A stretch of 64,000 bases of DNA, taken from the NCBI GenBank assembly GCA_002104905.1, contig MCFE01000206.1, positions 1 through 64,000 on the forward strand. Reading direction: 5' to 3'. The notes below the pieces were generated by a model. The model saw only the letters and a list, made by a program, of their open reading frames with translations. It was not told the DNA's origin and did not search any database. The DNA is from Basidiobolus meristosporus CBS 931.73. Its lineage: Eukaryota > Basidiobolomycota > Basidiobolomycetes > Basidiobolales > Basidiobolaceae. Below are positions 44,225-54,013 of the stretch, in pieces. Each line of letters starts with the position of its first letter. Position 1 is the first letter of the stretch. The translations under genes were made by a program, and so were the position numbers.

Positions 44225-44958
44225 GCTTTTGATTTATCCATTTGATAACTTGACTGTATTCATCAATGTGAACCCTAATTGAAATAAATCTGAAGTGCCC
44301 ATGGCAACCTAACTTAATCCCAACATCTTCGATTTCCCTATGATCATGCTAGTATTCCGTGTTATTAAATATCCCCGTGCTACGGCCCGCCCCCAATATG
44401 TATATGCTAACTTCACTATAGGTAGCGCCTTGGCATACCCACAGCCCTGCGATTTGTAAGGTTAATTCCTGAATTGAATATGAACCTGTCAATAATTATT
44501 CTAATTGCGGTTGTCTAGGAATTGTGCAACACCTTTGCAACCGATAAAACTCCATTCATTACGACATAATCTCTCCTAGCAGATTAATATCATGAGGGGT
44601 CCCGTTCAGCCCCTCTTGGCTTAGTGCATAAACGGAAACCCTGCTGAACATGTAACGTATAGAATTTCGGATTTCACATGCCCGCATACTTTCTGATGGT
44701 TTGATGTAGGTTAGGCTTGAATCTCTGCCAATTTGGTGTTTAGAAAACTTCCTATCGTCATCCCTTTGAGCAACTTATTGCTAATTAGAACAAGGACACG
44801 TAAGTTATATCTGAGCATTGTCTTCCAAAAGGTTGACTCTGATGTTCGAATATGGATCGCCACTTTGACCTTCTTTTGGCATTAATGCATGATCAGTGCG
44901 TTGAGGCGCTCGTACCCCTTAATCTCCATTGCACATCACTTCAAGTCAACCACCCAAA
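44225..44958. other. Spacer of the inverted repeat, last part: no gene seen
   Basis: Short frames only; nothing recognised. Confidence 0.5.
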
Positions 44959-44959
44959 G

Positions 44960-44969
44960 TATAAATACC
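44960..44969 (+). promoter_or_regulatory. TATA box (TATAAATACC) of right repeat gene
   Basis: 71-80 nt upstream of the ATG at 45040 and outside the repeat arm. Confidence 0.5.
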
Positions 44970-45031
44970 CTCACAGCGTATTGATTCATTAGTCAGTGAA
45001 AACAGTACACCTTTGCTATTATCACTTTGAG

Positions 45032-46137
45032 TAAACAGCATGGAGATCTCAATGGTTTTTCTAGTATCCGCTCTGGTGGCCATCGTCCATCTGCTGGCTA
45101 TGCTTCGTGGGGTGCTTACTTCGTACATAAAGGATGGAGTCAAGCTTCTGTTGAGTCATCGAGCCACCACCAGGACTGCCGTCAGGGTCAATGCCATTGC
45201 CACAGCCATAGCAGCCAGCATCTCTGGGTCGGATGTGCCCCAAGCGAGGTCGGGGCATACACACAGACGCTCCCCGAGATACTCCAAGCTAGGCTACCAT
45301 CGTGGGATTGGATTCTAACCACGCCGATGACTAATGTAGGGCAAGGAAGCGGGGCAAGCCACCAGCTGGCCAAGTAACCGGCAGCTCGGATAACGAACCC
45401 AGCACTCGCCCACTTTCACACCTCCACACACACACACACACCTGCTCGCACATTCATTCATGAATTCATTGATGTACTAGCCTATCTTTCAATTGACTGT
45501 CATAGGTTATATCTACCTCAGCTCTTGTCCACCATTTTCGTATCCATTCCCACTACCACTCCCACTCCCATTCTTTAACCAGTTCTCTTTCTCAGACCCC
45601 CATTCCCCACTCTGCCCCCATCAGTGCTATACCTACCCTTACCCTCACCCTCACCCTCACCCACATCCATCCTCCACTTTACCACCTTTATTTACCCATC
45701 CAAGTTTTTGACACCCCATTTGTCAGTGGACATCCACACCCTGGATGACAAGGATATGGGATGAGCGGCAAAGTCAGCATGGTACCGAGCCAGTCCACAG
45801 AGGGCCATAAGCTACTTCAGCCGCAGCCTTCATTTGTGCATTGTTTATGATTGAGATGTTGTAGGTTGACACGCTCAAGTGCCAATCCTACTCCCTCACC
45901 CTATTTGCTGTGGCCATACCTCAGTTTGATTGTGTATTTTCGCACTTGAATGCCTATTTTTCTGTATGTTTCTTTCTAGTTTGTTGCACGCTCCACCTCC
46001 ACCTCCACTATTACCATCGCTGCCACCACCAGCACTAGTTGCACCCTGAACATCAACGTGTATATTCGTGTCTCCACTTCACACTTGGATACCAAGTGTA
46101 CCCACCAGAATGAGAACACATTTTCGACTTGTATGAT
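45032..46137 (+). repeat. Right arm of 1.1-kb inverted repeat
   Basis: 1,106 bp, reverse complement of 41050-42159. The inner edge (45032) is 8 bp before the ATG of the 92-aa ORF; the outer edge (46137) lies inside the candidate last exon. Confidence 0.9.
45040..45318 (+). CDS. Small hydrophobic-N-terminus protein, 92 aa (right copy)
   Basis: Same protein as the left copy (MEISMVFLVSALVAIVHLLA...). Its promoter region is unique sequence and not shared with the left copy, but both have the TATAAATACC box. A second frame across the same DNA is open for 116 codons but lacks an ATG. It may be the first exon of a gene ending at 46231. No family recognised. Confidence 0.45.
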   Translation: MEISMVFLVSALVAIVHLLAMLRGVLTSYIKDGVKLLLSHRATTRTAVRVNAIATAIAASISGSDVPQARSGHTHRRSPRYSKLGYHRGIGF

Positions 46138-46231
46138 TTCTATTACACTGCTCACTCGAGCAAAATTATCGTTTCTCTCTAGTGGCGTCGATTCCAAGCT
46201 ACGCAGATACTGTTGCATCATGGACAGATGA
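45980..46231 (+). other. Candidate last exon of inverted-repeat gene, right copy
   Basis: After the acceptor TTTCTTTCTAG the frame reads Ser/Thr-rich, then NINVYIRVSTSHLDTKCTHQ. It crosses the repeat edge at 46137 and ends SKLRRYCCIMDR-stop at 46231. The left copy has a different C-terminal end beyond its own edge. Confidence 0.35.
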
Positions 46232-46576
46232 CGACACCCTATTATTCACCACTGGCCATGTTGTTCTCCCATTGTTTCTGTTTAAGATACATTGTATGGA
46301 GTGAACCACCATATCCCGGTGCAAAATAAACCAAAATCCAAATTGAAACACAGAACCTGTTCTTAGTATACACAGACGTGTGAAAAATCAATCCTCCAAG
46401 TGAAAACATCAGAGATCTGGTGAATTGCCATCATAAACTATCATCTCACTCCTGTAGCCGTGGATTATCAGTGCCATCGTGATACATACAATATAGACGA
46501 TGTTTAAATAGCATCGGATGACGCATCTTTTTGCCATTAAACATTGGTCAAGTGGTGAACTCCGATTCTACAGCTC
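46232..46576. other. No gene seen
   Basis: 345 bp with no notable ORF on either strand. Confidence 0.5.
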
Positions 46577-46956
46577 AACGCGGTTTAGACGGTGGTAAGG
46601 ATATGGCTAACCTCGCGGAGTTCATTGTTTCACAACGAACATAATCACGTTGTCGATAACTTCCTACACCCTCCTCAGAAGACGGCGAACTCCCTCGGTG
46701 TAGCTTGGTGCTGGATGGTTTCGTTTTTGTGATGCTGGGGACAATCTTGGTTTCTACTTGAGTATCTATAGTGGAGCTTTCAGAGCGGTGCTTGGCAGCC
46801 CTTAATGACCCCTCTAGACGGTATCCAGTTTGAGAGTCGATGCGGGCTTTAACAAGAGTAGCCTGCTTGATGACATGAACTTGGTGACCGTGATAATAAA
46901 CGGTCCAAAATGGGTAAGGGTAGGAAAAGCAGCCAATATAGGCCTGCGTTCAAGAG
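46577..46956 (-). CDS. Possible last exon of an unrecognised gene
   Basis: After a possible acceptor (CTTGAACGCAG, reverse strand) a frame stays open to a TGA at 46577. It begins AYIGCFSYPYPFWTVYYHGH, continues VHVIKQATLVKARIDSQTGY and ends in a Ser/Thr/Lys-rich tail (PSSTKLHRGSSPSSEEG). Codons look coding. Overlapping frames are also open: reverse 46814-47161 with ATG, and forward 46830-47231 without ATG. Strand and structure are therefore unsure. Upstream exons not found. Confidence 0.3.
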
Positions 46957-47708
46957 CCACCAGAGCACTCTCAACGATCGCTGCATGGAAAACTGGGGAA
47001 TTGATTTTCGTAAATTTACGGGATAGTCGGGTTGAACGGTTGGATGTCTGGTTGGTGTCTGTACACCAGTCATTGCCCATAGGGTCAGTAGCGCTGGATG
47101 ATGATAGGCTTAGGGTTAGGTTTGCCATCCAGCACACAATGTGGTCACCGATGGATCTCACTAACTATGTTAGATTCGCCATGTCGGTTGTAGAGTGTAG
47201 GGGAATCTACTACCGAAAATTAATTAAATGATATTCCATGATAAGCCCCATAGCCTACTTGTAAGACAGCCTCAAACCCACAGGATGAGTCATCATCACT
47301 TGGGCGATATGAAATGGCCTTCCATGCCGCCCAGTACAATCGATGGACCAAATACTTTTCGCCGCTTGGTGATCCTTGGGCAGCCCGACGAAAACAGTCA
47401 GGATGACGTAGAGGTCGGTCATTCAACTCCAGTGGGACAAAAATGAAATTCGCGAGGCCATGTCATAAAGGAACTGTTGACCGTGTCGCTTGATGCCAAA
47501 TTGATGGGCAAGTTTAATAAACACTCGCCCACCCCCCTCAGCTCCGGCTCTGCCCCACTTAATAAGCCACCAATCAGGAAAAAGATCTACCTACCCCCTT
47601 TTCTCCCTGTTGAACCCCAGGAGGGATTTTGTATTAGAGACGGTGCTTAAGGCCACACTCGAGGGAGCGTCACTTGCTCAATTTCTTGTATTTTATACAG
47701 TCATAAAA

Positions 47709-48854
47709 ATGTCCTGCACTGGTCAAACACCTAACAATCGTCCATACAACACAACCACACCTAGCACTACCGCAGGCGGTAGCATTCCTACCTTAAGCGA
47801 ATTCCTTCGTAGCTGCAAACTCTCTCAGTATTACAACGAATTTCTAGCCTCGGGTGCTGGCGAGGATGATGTACCCATGCTCTTGGATTTTGCAGACAGC
47901 GAAATCACTGAATTGTGCGCCGCCATCTCCCTAAAGCCCTTCCATATAGTCAGTTTAAAGAGAGGAATCCGAATGTTGAAGGAGCAGCTAGGCCTCATAC
48001 CCCCTCAGGTACGTGTTCTGTGCGTTTCTATACAACGTATAGCGTAAAATATTCATCGCTTGTGGCTGCTGTAGGTGATCCACACAGCCGCCTCACCCCC
48101 ACTGCCAACTGCCCACCCAGCACCGGTCGTTCCAATCTTTTCCAACATCGCGCCCACGCCCCCAAATGCAACATTTCCTGGTCACATGAACCCAACAGCA
48201 CATGCGCTCTCGCCGAAAATAGCCCCCCGAGTTCTTCCGGACGTGGTTACCGTCATTCCCGACACCAGAACGTCCGAATACAGCGCCCCCTCGGTAGCGA
48301 GCAACAACGGTCTTGAGCGGACGAGCCTTCCGAACAAAGCGTTGATAATAGAAAGAGCAACGATATACGGACGTAAAAGTGGACGGGAGTTGACAAAATA
48401 CGAAAGGAGTATGAACGACGCGGCCATCGGCATTGCTCTGGCCGAGCCAACACTGATTTTGAATCGAGGTCTTCTGATAGAAAAATCCAAGGCCAAGCTG
48501 TTGCAAGATGGATATGTGTACAGTCGTGGTAGATCACGCTCCAAACTGGTTCGAACAATCAGCAGTTCAGTCGGTGGTCACGAATCTCCGGCAATCAACG
48601 GAAATATCACCCCAGCCCCGAGCGACATGGGATACCGCGAAGAAGATTCGAGCTCGACCTCGGACAAAGAGCATCAAGCGGTCATGTCCGGGAAGACACA
48701 CAGTAGGGAGAGCCGGGAGCGAGATGAGGAAGAAGACGACGACGCGAAGAATAAGAATAAGAAGCTTAAGTTTGAGAAGGAAAACGAAAAAGATTTGGAT
48801 AATAAAGAACGGGATCCGAGCCTACGAGATCCCCTTCACGGCGAAGATAAATAA
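47709..48854 (+). CDS. NAB-like regulator with N-terminal SAM-type (NCD1-like) domain
   Basis: 359 aa in two exons, 47709-48008 and 48075-48854; the 66-nt intron GTACGT..TGTAG splits after residue 100. Residues 27-95 (TLSEFLRSCKLSQYYNEFLA ... KPFHIVSLKRGIRML) resemble the SAM-like NCD1 domain of animal NAB co-repressors, including DDV and KPxHxxxLxRxIR positions. Residues 189-258 (ATIYGRKSGRELTKYE ... RGRSRSKL) form a second conserved-looking basic block. The C-terminus is Ser-rich, then Asp/Glu- and Lys-rich, with a nuclear-signal-like KNKNKKLKFEK. Likely a nuclear transcription cofactor (inference). The start is the first ATG after an in-frame region without one. Other SAM-domain proteins remain possible. 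Confidence 0.75.
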
Positions 48855-49135
48855 GGAATTTTTATAGACCTTCACGCATTACATGCCTCCAGTGCCCAAC
48901 CTGATACACACGAAGCAATGGTAGGAGGATGCACTGTTCATCAAAGATCCTCGCACCCGCCACTCCTAACATCGCATGGACGCAACACTTTCATGAACTT
49001 CCCGTACATAGTTTACACTTTTTCCAGCAGCATTGAACCGATCTAATTTCCATTGCAGTGATATCCTTTCATACTTCCACTCTAGTATCTCTCTTAATTG
49101 TATTTGATTTAAGGGTTTTGACAAAGCATATCCAA
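48855..49135. other. Intergenic / 5' region of next ORF
   Basis: No gene. A possible splice acceptor (TTCCATTGCAG) at 49047-49057 opens the frame of the next ORF, so an upstream exon is possible. Confidence 0.4.
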
Positions 49136-49807
49136 ATGGATTTCAAAATAAATCCGGTTAGCGTATCCATCTCCGTCCCTACACCAAATCAGAGTCTGGA
49201 AACAGATCGCCGAACCAGCACCGGATACGGCCGAACTGGCCCATACTCAGTGAGGGCCGACCTTGACCCTTACTACCCATCCGTTCGCAATATTACTCGA
49301 AACATTGCGAGGGGGGATCTGCGCCCAAGTTTGAGCACAGATCTCCAAACATCCAAATGCTTGGCAACTTCAGGAAGTGCAAGCCAAGCTGCCGTACTAG
49401 TGATCACAATTCGGGACGTTTCTGGAGGGGCAACTCGGTCACTGCTTTTCCTGGTAACTGGAAGCAATCCGGAGCGGATTTACCAGCCCACGATATCTGA
49501 CGGCGCAACAAAACCCAATCACGGCAAATGTAGCGGCACTTGGGTCCTCTATGAAACCGAATCGAAAACGGCACAAAAATACAAACACCTGCTAAAACAA
49601 GCGACGCGTGCATACATTTGGCCACCTCCCCCGCTGTGGATGCCAAGAAGTGATGATGAACGAATCTGGCAAAACGGGCATCCAGGGTATTGTAAATATT
49701 GGGCCGAAGGTGGAGGCATTCCGCAGAAGTCTCAGTTGGGCAGCGGAATTACCATTGGTGACTGTTTACCAAGGGTATACGAAATTCGTCTAGTAATGCG
49801 CGGGTAA
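49136..49807 (+). CDS. Unrecognised protein, 223 aa or longer
   Basis: ATG at 49136 (MDFKINPVSVSISVPTPNQS); the frame is also open upstream to 49058. Middle: QAAVLVITIRDVSGGATRSL, then a Trp/Pro-rich segment (YIWPPPPLWMPRSDDERIW). The stop TAA is part of GGGTAAGT at 49802-49809, which is a good splice donor, so the true gene may continue in a later exon that I cannot place. I looked for a velvet domain because of the general layout but the defining motifs are absent. Function unknown. Confidence 0.5.
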   Translation: MDFKINPVSVSISVPTPNQSLETDRRTSTGYGRTGPYSVRADLDPYYPSVRNITRNIARGDLRPSLSTDLQTSKCLATSGSASQAAVLVITIRDVSGGATRSLLFLVTGSNPERIYQPTISDGATKPNHGKCSGTWVLYETESKTAQKYKHLLKQATRAYIWPPPPLWMPRSDDERIWQNGHPGYCKYWAEGGGIPQKSQLGSGITIGDCLPRVYEIRLVMRG

Positions 49808-51102
49808 GTTTATCCAGAGTGTACGATATGCTCCATGTTTCACAAGCTTACCAGTCTCATGACTCACTGCTGTGCACATTGTTTATTTACAACCGCTCAC
49901 CATGAGCCATTGGCTATCAATGAAAAACAACCTGGATAATCATCTGATCATGGGGGATAGATATTCTAAATATGACTGTTCCGGATGAATGGGATATACT
50001 CCACGAGCCGCAGAGCCACGATGAAATTAATCGAACATAATCGACTCACGTACGACTCTCGATACACTGTGATTGCGAGCATCTCTTATCTGTTGTTATC
50101 TTGAACCGTGGCTCATTCCCTTCCAATAAGGGGACATGACATCAGGAGATGATTTGTTTGACCCCTGCCATATCCCCAAGTATATCGTAGCGCGCTATGA
50201 TTGGCTAACATTCCGGAAGAAATACCCCTTGATTCGAATGGATCATTCTTCTCCATTGCAACGTTTATATTACGAATCACTGATCTCAATATATCGGGAT
50301 GTGCCACCATTTGCAGTTCCCTTACGGGTGCTGCTCCCTACGTTTGATATCTTAATCACTTCAACAACGGTGCTTGATTAAATTAAGTCTGCGGTGGTAA
50401 TGATTGGACACAAATCAGTGACGACCAGACACTATCTTCCAATGATAATCGACAGTCTCGATAGATGAAGGCAGTTTTTTTGCCTCAACTGGTTGTTTCG
50501 AATTCTTCCCAGCTGACCGAACAACGTGATTTGCTTTCGGTTTCAATCTTTCGGCATATTCGTAGTTCCCTGAAGTTCATGCTTCATGAGCAGCATGAAC
50601 TGCGACTACTACGGGGAGTGTGAAGTGACCATGTGGTTCACACTCATATCTGTATGTCAAGTCATGCCTTTTGCATCCCGAAATTATGTCACCCTTGTTT
50701 AAGGTGACTGTAAGGGTACCATCACCGCAAGGTAATCTACTTGTTTTACAATTCAAGCTCGAGCATTCACAATTAACATCTGAATGAATTTACGGCCTCG
50801 TGAAAAAGAGATATGTGGGCCCAGTTCGCAAACCAAACGATAGGTGCGCGGGCAGGAATTTATTTCATTTGATTATTCTCCATCGATGCTACTACATACC
50901 TGCAATATTCCGACGTGTTACCTTCACCATTGCTGAGCCTTCGTACACTCCGAACATTTTATGTGGCAGTCAGGTTTATTAGCGATGACAAGTGCTGCGA
51001 AATGTACTTTATTCGACATCTGTACACTCAATGTATATACACACGTTTGAAAAATGTTACAAGTTTAAAGTCTAGAGCAAGTGATGAAAAGGTACAACCC
51101 AC
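49808..51102. other. 1.3 kb without a convincing gene
   Basis: Forward 50136-50381 is open (81 codons, ATG) but has no recognisable feature. Short frames otherwise. Confidence 0.5.
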
Positions 51103-51807
51103 TCAGAGTGAATCCTTCTTGTGTTTGAAAAACTCCGACGGCGAGTGGGCATTGTAAAGGCCATTCTCTTGAATAAACTTCCGCTCGTCACCACGGAGGA
51201 GCTTATGGCCTACAGGTGTGCATTTGGCAACCATGTCCTGATCAACAGTGCTAGACCGAAGTTTAGAATCGGCGTCAACGATGGAGGATGAGAGGATATC
51301 AGTGGAAAGTTTTATGCGCTTCGCGGGCTGCTCTTCGTACTGATCAACTAGTCTATTGTACAATGATTCGGTGATGTCGTAGTCACCACGGGCGGAATCA
51401 ACATTGTCGTGAGCGTCCCTCTGGTCTTCGTGTGAGTAAAAGTAGTCCTTGAGGTGTATTGGCTCGATGTCGCAGTAGCTATAAGGGCCCAAGGGCGATT
51501 TTGGCACACCGCCTATCCACTCGACTGATGAATGGGAGAGAGGGGTATTCGGATTGGACGAGCGGGAGTCCGCCGGGCATGCGGGATTCGGTACATACGG
51601 TTCAGAGTAGCCATCGGAATATTCTTCGAAAATATATGGTGAGGGTAATGAGAAGAGTGGCGGCAGTGGTCCAGGAGATGGAGGAACGTATGGAGGTGAT
51701 TGGGTGAGATCGGGCTCGGGATAATTATCATTAGAATCCAGAACTAGGTCCGGCTCACTGTCTGGAACTGCGTTGAAGGGTGAAATTACTGGACTGGGTG
51801 AATACAT
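51103..51807 (-). CDS. Pro/Ser/Asp-rich protein, 234 aa, unrecognised
   Basis: ATG at 51807 (MYSPSPVISPFNAVPDSEPD), TGA at 51103-51105. The N-terminal half is Pro-, Ser- and acid-rich (PPYVPPSPGPLPPLFSLPSP), low complexity and probably disordered. The second half has ITESLYNRLVDQYEEQPAKR followed by a basic IKLS, and SSTVDQDMVAKCTPVG. It could be a transcription-related or adaptor protein (inference). A TATA box (reverse strand, 52144-52151) about 340 nt upstream suggests a 5' leader that may contain an intron. In-frame stop upstream at about 51823. Confidence 0.55.
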   Translation of the reverse strand: MYSPSPVISPFNAVPDSEPDLVLDSNDNYPEPDLTQSPPYVPPSPGPLPPLFSLPSPYIFEEYSDGYSEPYVPNPACPADSRSSNPNTPLSHSSVEWIGGVPKSPLGPYSYCDIEPIHLKDYFYSHEDQRDAHDNVDSARGDYDITESLYNRLVDQYEEQPAKRIKLSTDILSSSIVDADSKLRSSTVDQDMVAKCTPVGHKLLRGDERKFIQENGLYNAHSPSEFFKHKKDSL

Positions 51808-52143
51808 AGGCTCGGCAATTGTCTAATATGGGAGTGGTGACCTCAGTGTATTGGTTGAAGTACAAATTAGAACGGATCCGATTGATCAAGATCAAGGTTA
51901 TTCAGGATAATAATGTCCAATGTTCAAAAGTTTAAGGAATTGTAATTTCATGTGTAGTTTAATGGCAAGGTTTGGACTGTATGGTGCACAATTCCTAATG
52001 GCCTCAATTTAGAGATATTTTTAATCTTGAACCCTTGTTGATTGGCACACCTCAATGTGACAGCAGAGATGGAGAAAGAGGGAACTAGATTCGGCAAAGT
52101 GATACGGTGAGTAGATGATGCTTCGGGTTGAGATCCATGCCGT

Positions 52144-52151
52144 CTTATATA
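52144..52151 (-). promoter_or_regulatory. TATA box, probably of the gene at 51103-51807
   Basis: TATATAAG on the reverse strand. No other reverse-strand gene follows it. Confidence 0.4.
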
Positions 52152-53313
52152 CCAAGTGAGATGAGTCATTTCACGTGAATGGACGAATCAAAACTGGCAC
52201 AAAGTGTTTGAATTTGTAACGAATCAGAGGCGGATAGATCCAGGGAATCCTTGCGGGAATGGATAAATTTGGGTTTTTTTTCTTTTGTCGTTCAAATTTT
52301 TCACTTCCCAAAAGGATTTTAGCTGCGAATATCTATGAGAACAGTCGCAATTTTGAGAAAAGGTAGGATTTCAGCCAATGGGAGGCTTATATATGCAGAT
52401 AGGTAACATCCCACTAGAATAGGCCTATTGTTGACAAATGATGGCGATCCCAGCACGCTGGCTTTTGATAGTAAAATAGCCCAGTTTTCACCCAATTAAA
52501 CCAAGGACGAGTTCAGATGATTTAAAGGAATTCAGAAATATGCGAGATCGTCGAGTGAGCCCCCTAATCGTGATGGTGACTTGGATCAATGAATGAATGA
52601 ATGGACCTCAATTTATGTCTAGTGATGCACTACTTCCAAGAGGGCTGATTTCAAGCGCGTCTATATTTGTTGGCTAATTTCGGAATTGCCATACAGTCGT
52701 GGATGATATTGTATGGCATTCAATGCCAGTCCACATATCAGCTTCCAATAAATTCTTGCTACGGACAACAATATAATGGTACGTGCATCCATCAGCATTA
52801 CAATTCGGAAGCAGCCAGTCTGGCTAGCCACTCGTCATTCTCGTATTTCACAATTCCAATTGAAAATGATCTGATGATCGTTGCCTATTGTTTTGATGGC
52901 TTGCCACTTTATGGGTACCACACGAGGTCAGAGAATTTCAAGGCAGAAGTGGTTTGTGAGATCAAGACACGATTAGCATTTATCTATCAGTTCCCTTGGA
53001 TGGTTCTTCTGAATGTGAAGTCGCATCAAAATAATTAGCTTTTCATATATCCTGCATACATCCTCATTAATAGCATGATTAGACCAGGAAGCTCTCAGGA
53101 AAGCCACAGATCAGCAGCCAATCGTGCAGGTCCGTTTTGGAATACCCGCCAATAGAAACCACAATGTAAAATCTACCACTACACCTTGGCAGACTTTCTG
53201 AGTTTGTCATACGATGACTAAATTTGGACTCCCTTCCATAGATTACAATCAATTTTGTCATATTCCGGTCAGCCAGACTGGAACAAAGATTCCGGGTTGT
53301 AGTATCGAGAGAA
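52152..53313. other. Intergenic with one uncertain forward ORF (52703-53038)
   Basis: 52703-53038 starts MILYGIQCQSTYQLPINSCY and runs 111 codons with several Cys; a TATATA at about 52389-52394 is 300 nt upstream. No family recognised, and it may be chance. Reverse 53079-53261 is weaker still. Confidence 0.35.
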
Positions 53314-53320
53314 TATAAAA
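53314..53320 (+). promoter_or_regulatory. TATA box (TATAAAA)
   Basis: Upstream of the ORF at 53410-53664 by 90-96 nt. Confidence 0.4.
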
Positions 53321-53409
53321 GGGATGGTTGAGGTCGCCTAACTGACAGACTGAACCGTTTAGGTTGGTCTCTGCCTACACCTAGTCTCCGCCCTCATGTT
53401 CATTGTTGA

Positions 53410-53664
53410 ATGGGATCCGTCCGTCTAGGAGTTTCTGAACTTTCTACTGGGGTCTATATTATTGGTTTGCCGATGGGTTTTCGCGTCGCGCGTTTCCTCC
53501 ACCTTGCATATGGCGGTTTGGATTCAATCAATGAGCCAACGTTCTTGGTTAGCATCAATGCTGGAACTTCACTTAATGGTTCAAGTAGCTCCGATTCTTT
53601 GCGAATGGGCGAAAGTTCCGTTGAAGTGAACTCCTGTTACCAATGTGTTAAAACAGAAATTTAA
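53410..53664 (+). CDS. Hypothetical small protein, 84 aa
   Basis: ATG at 53410 (MGSVRLGVSELSTGVYIIGL). It is preceded by an ATG at 53395 that opens only a 10-codon frame. Ser- and Gly-rich middle (GTSLNGSSSSDSLRMG). The TATA box at 53314 gives it some support. No domain seen. Confidence 0.3.
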   Translation: MGSVRLGVSELSTGVYIIGLPMGFRVARFLHLAYGGLDSINEPTFLVSINAGTSLNGSSSSDSLRMGESSVEVNSCYQCVKTEI

Positions 53665-54013
53665 TGGAGTCGGAGGGATTCTCGAGGATATGTTAGAGGT
53701 TGTAAAAAGGTTAAGGAGCAGTGATATTGGTGGGAATTATGAAAAAAAGATCAAGGGGAAACTATGATGGTTTCTGATTATGTCTGTCACAAACGAGAGC
53801 TCGGAAATGTTGTGCGATCAGCTGCGTCGAAACAACTTTATCACACAAAATTTTGGAGGTGGCACTATTTGTAAATACTAGAATGCACCCGGAATATCAA
53901 ATCAGGAGATGGATTTTCAGTTATTTCAACCAGTGATCTAAATCTCCAGTCTCCTTGAAATAGCACATAGTCTTCGTTTCTTCCTTAACTTTGTGGCCGA
54001 CTACCTCAACAAT

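Noticed and set aside
49136-49807. Possible velvet-domain regulator
   Set aside because: The defining velvet motifs are absent; left as unrecognised.
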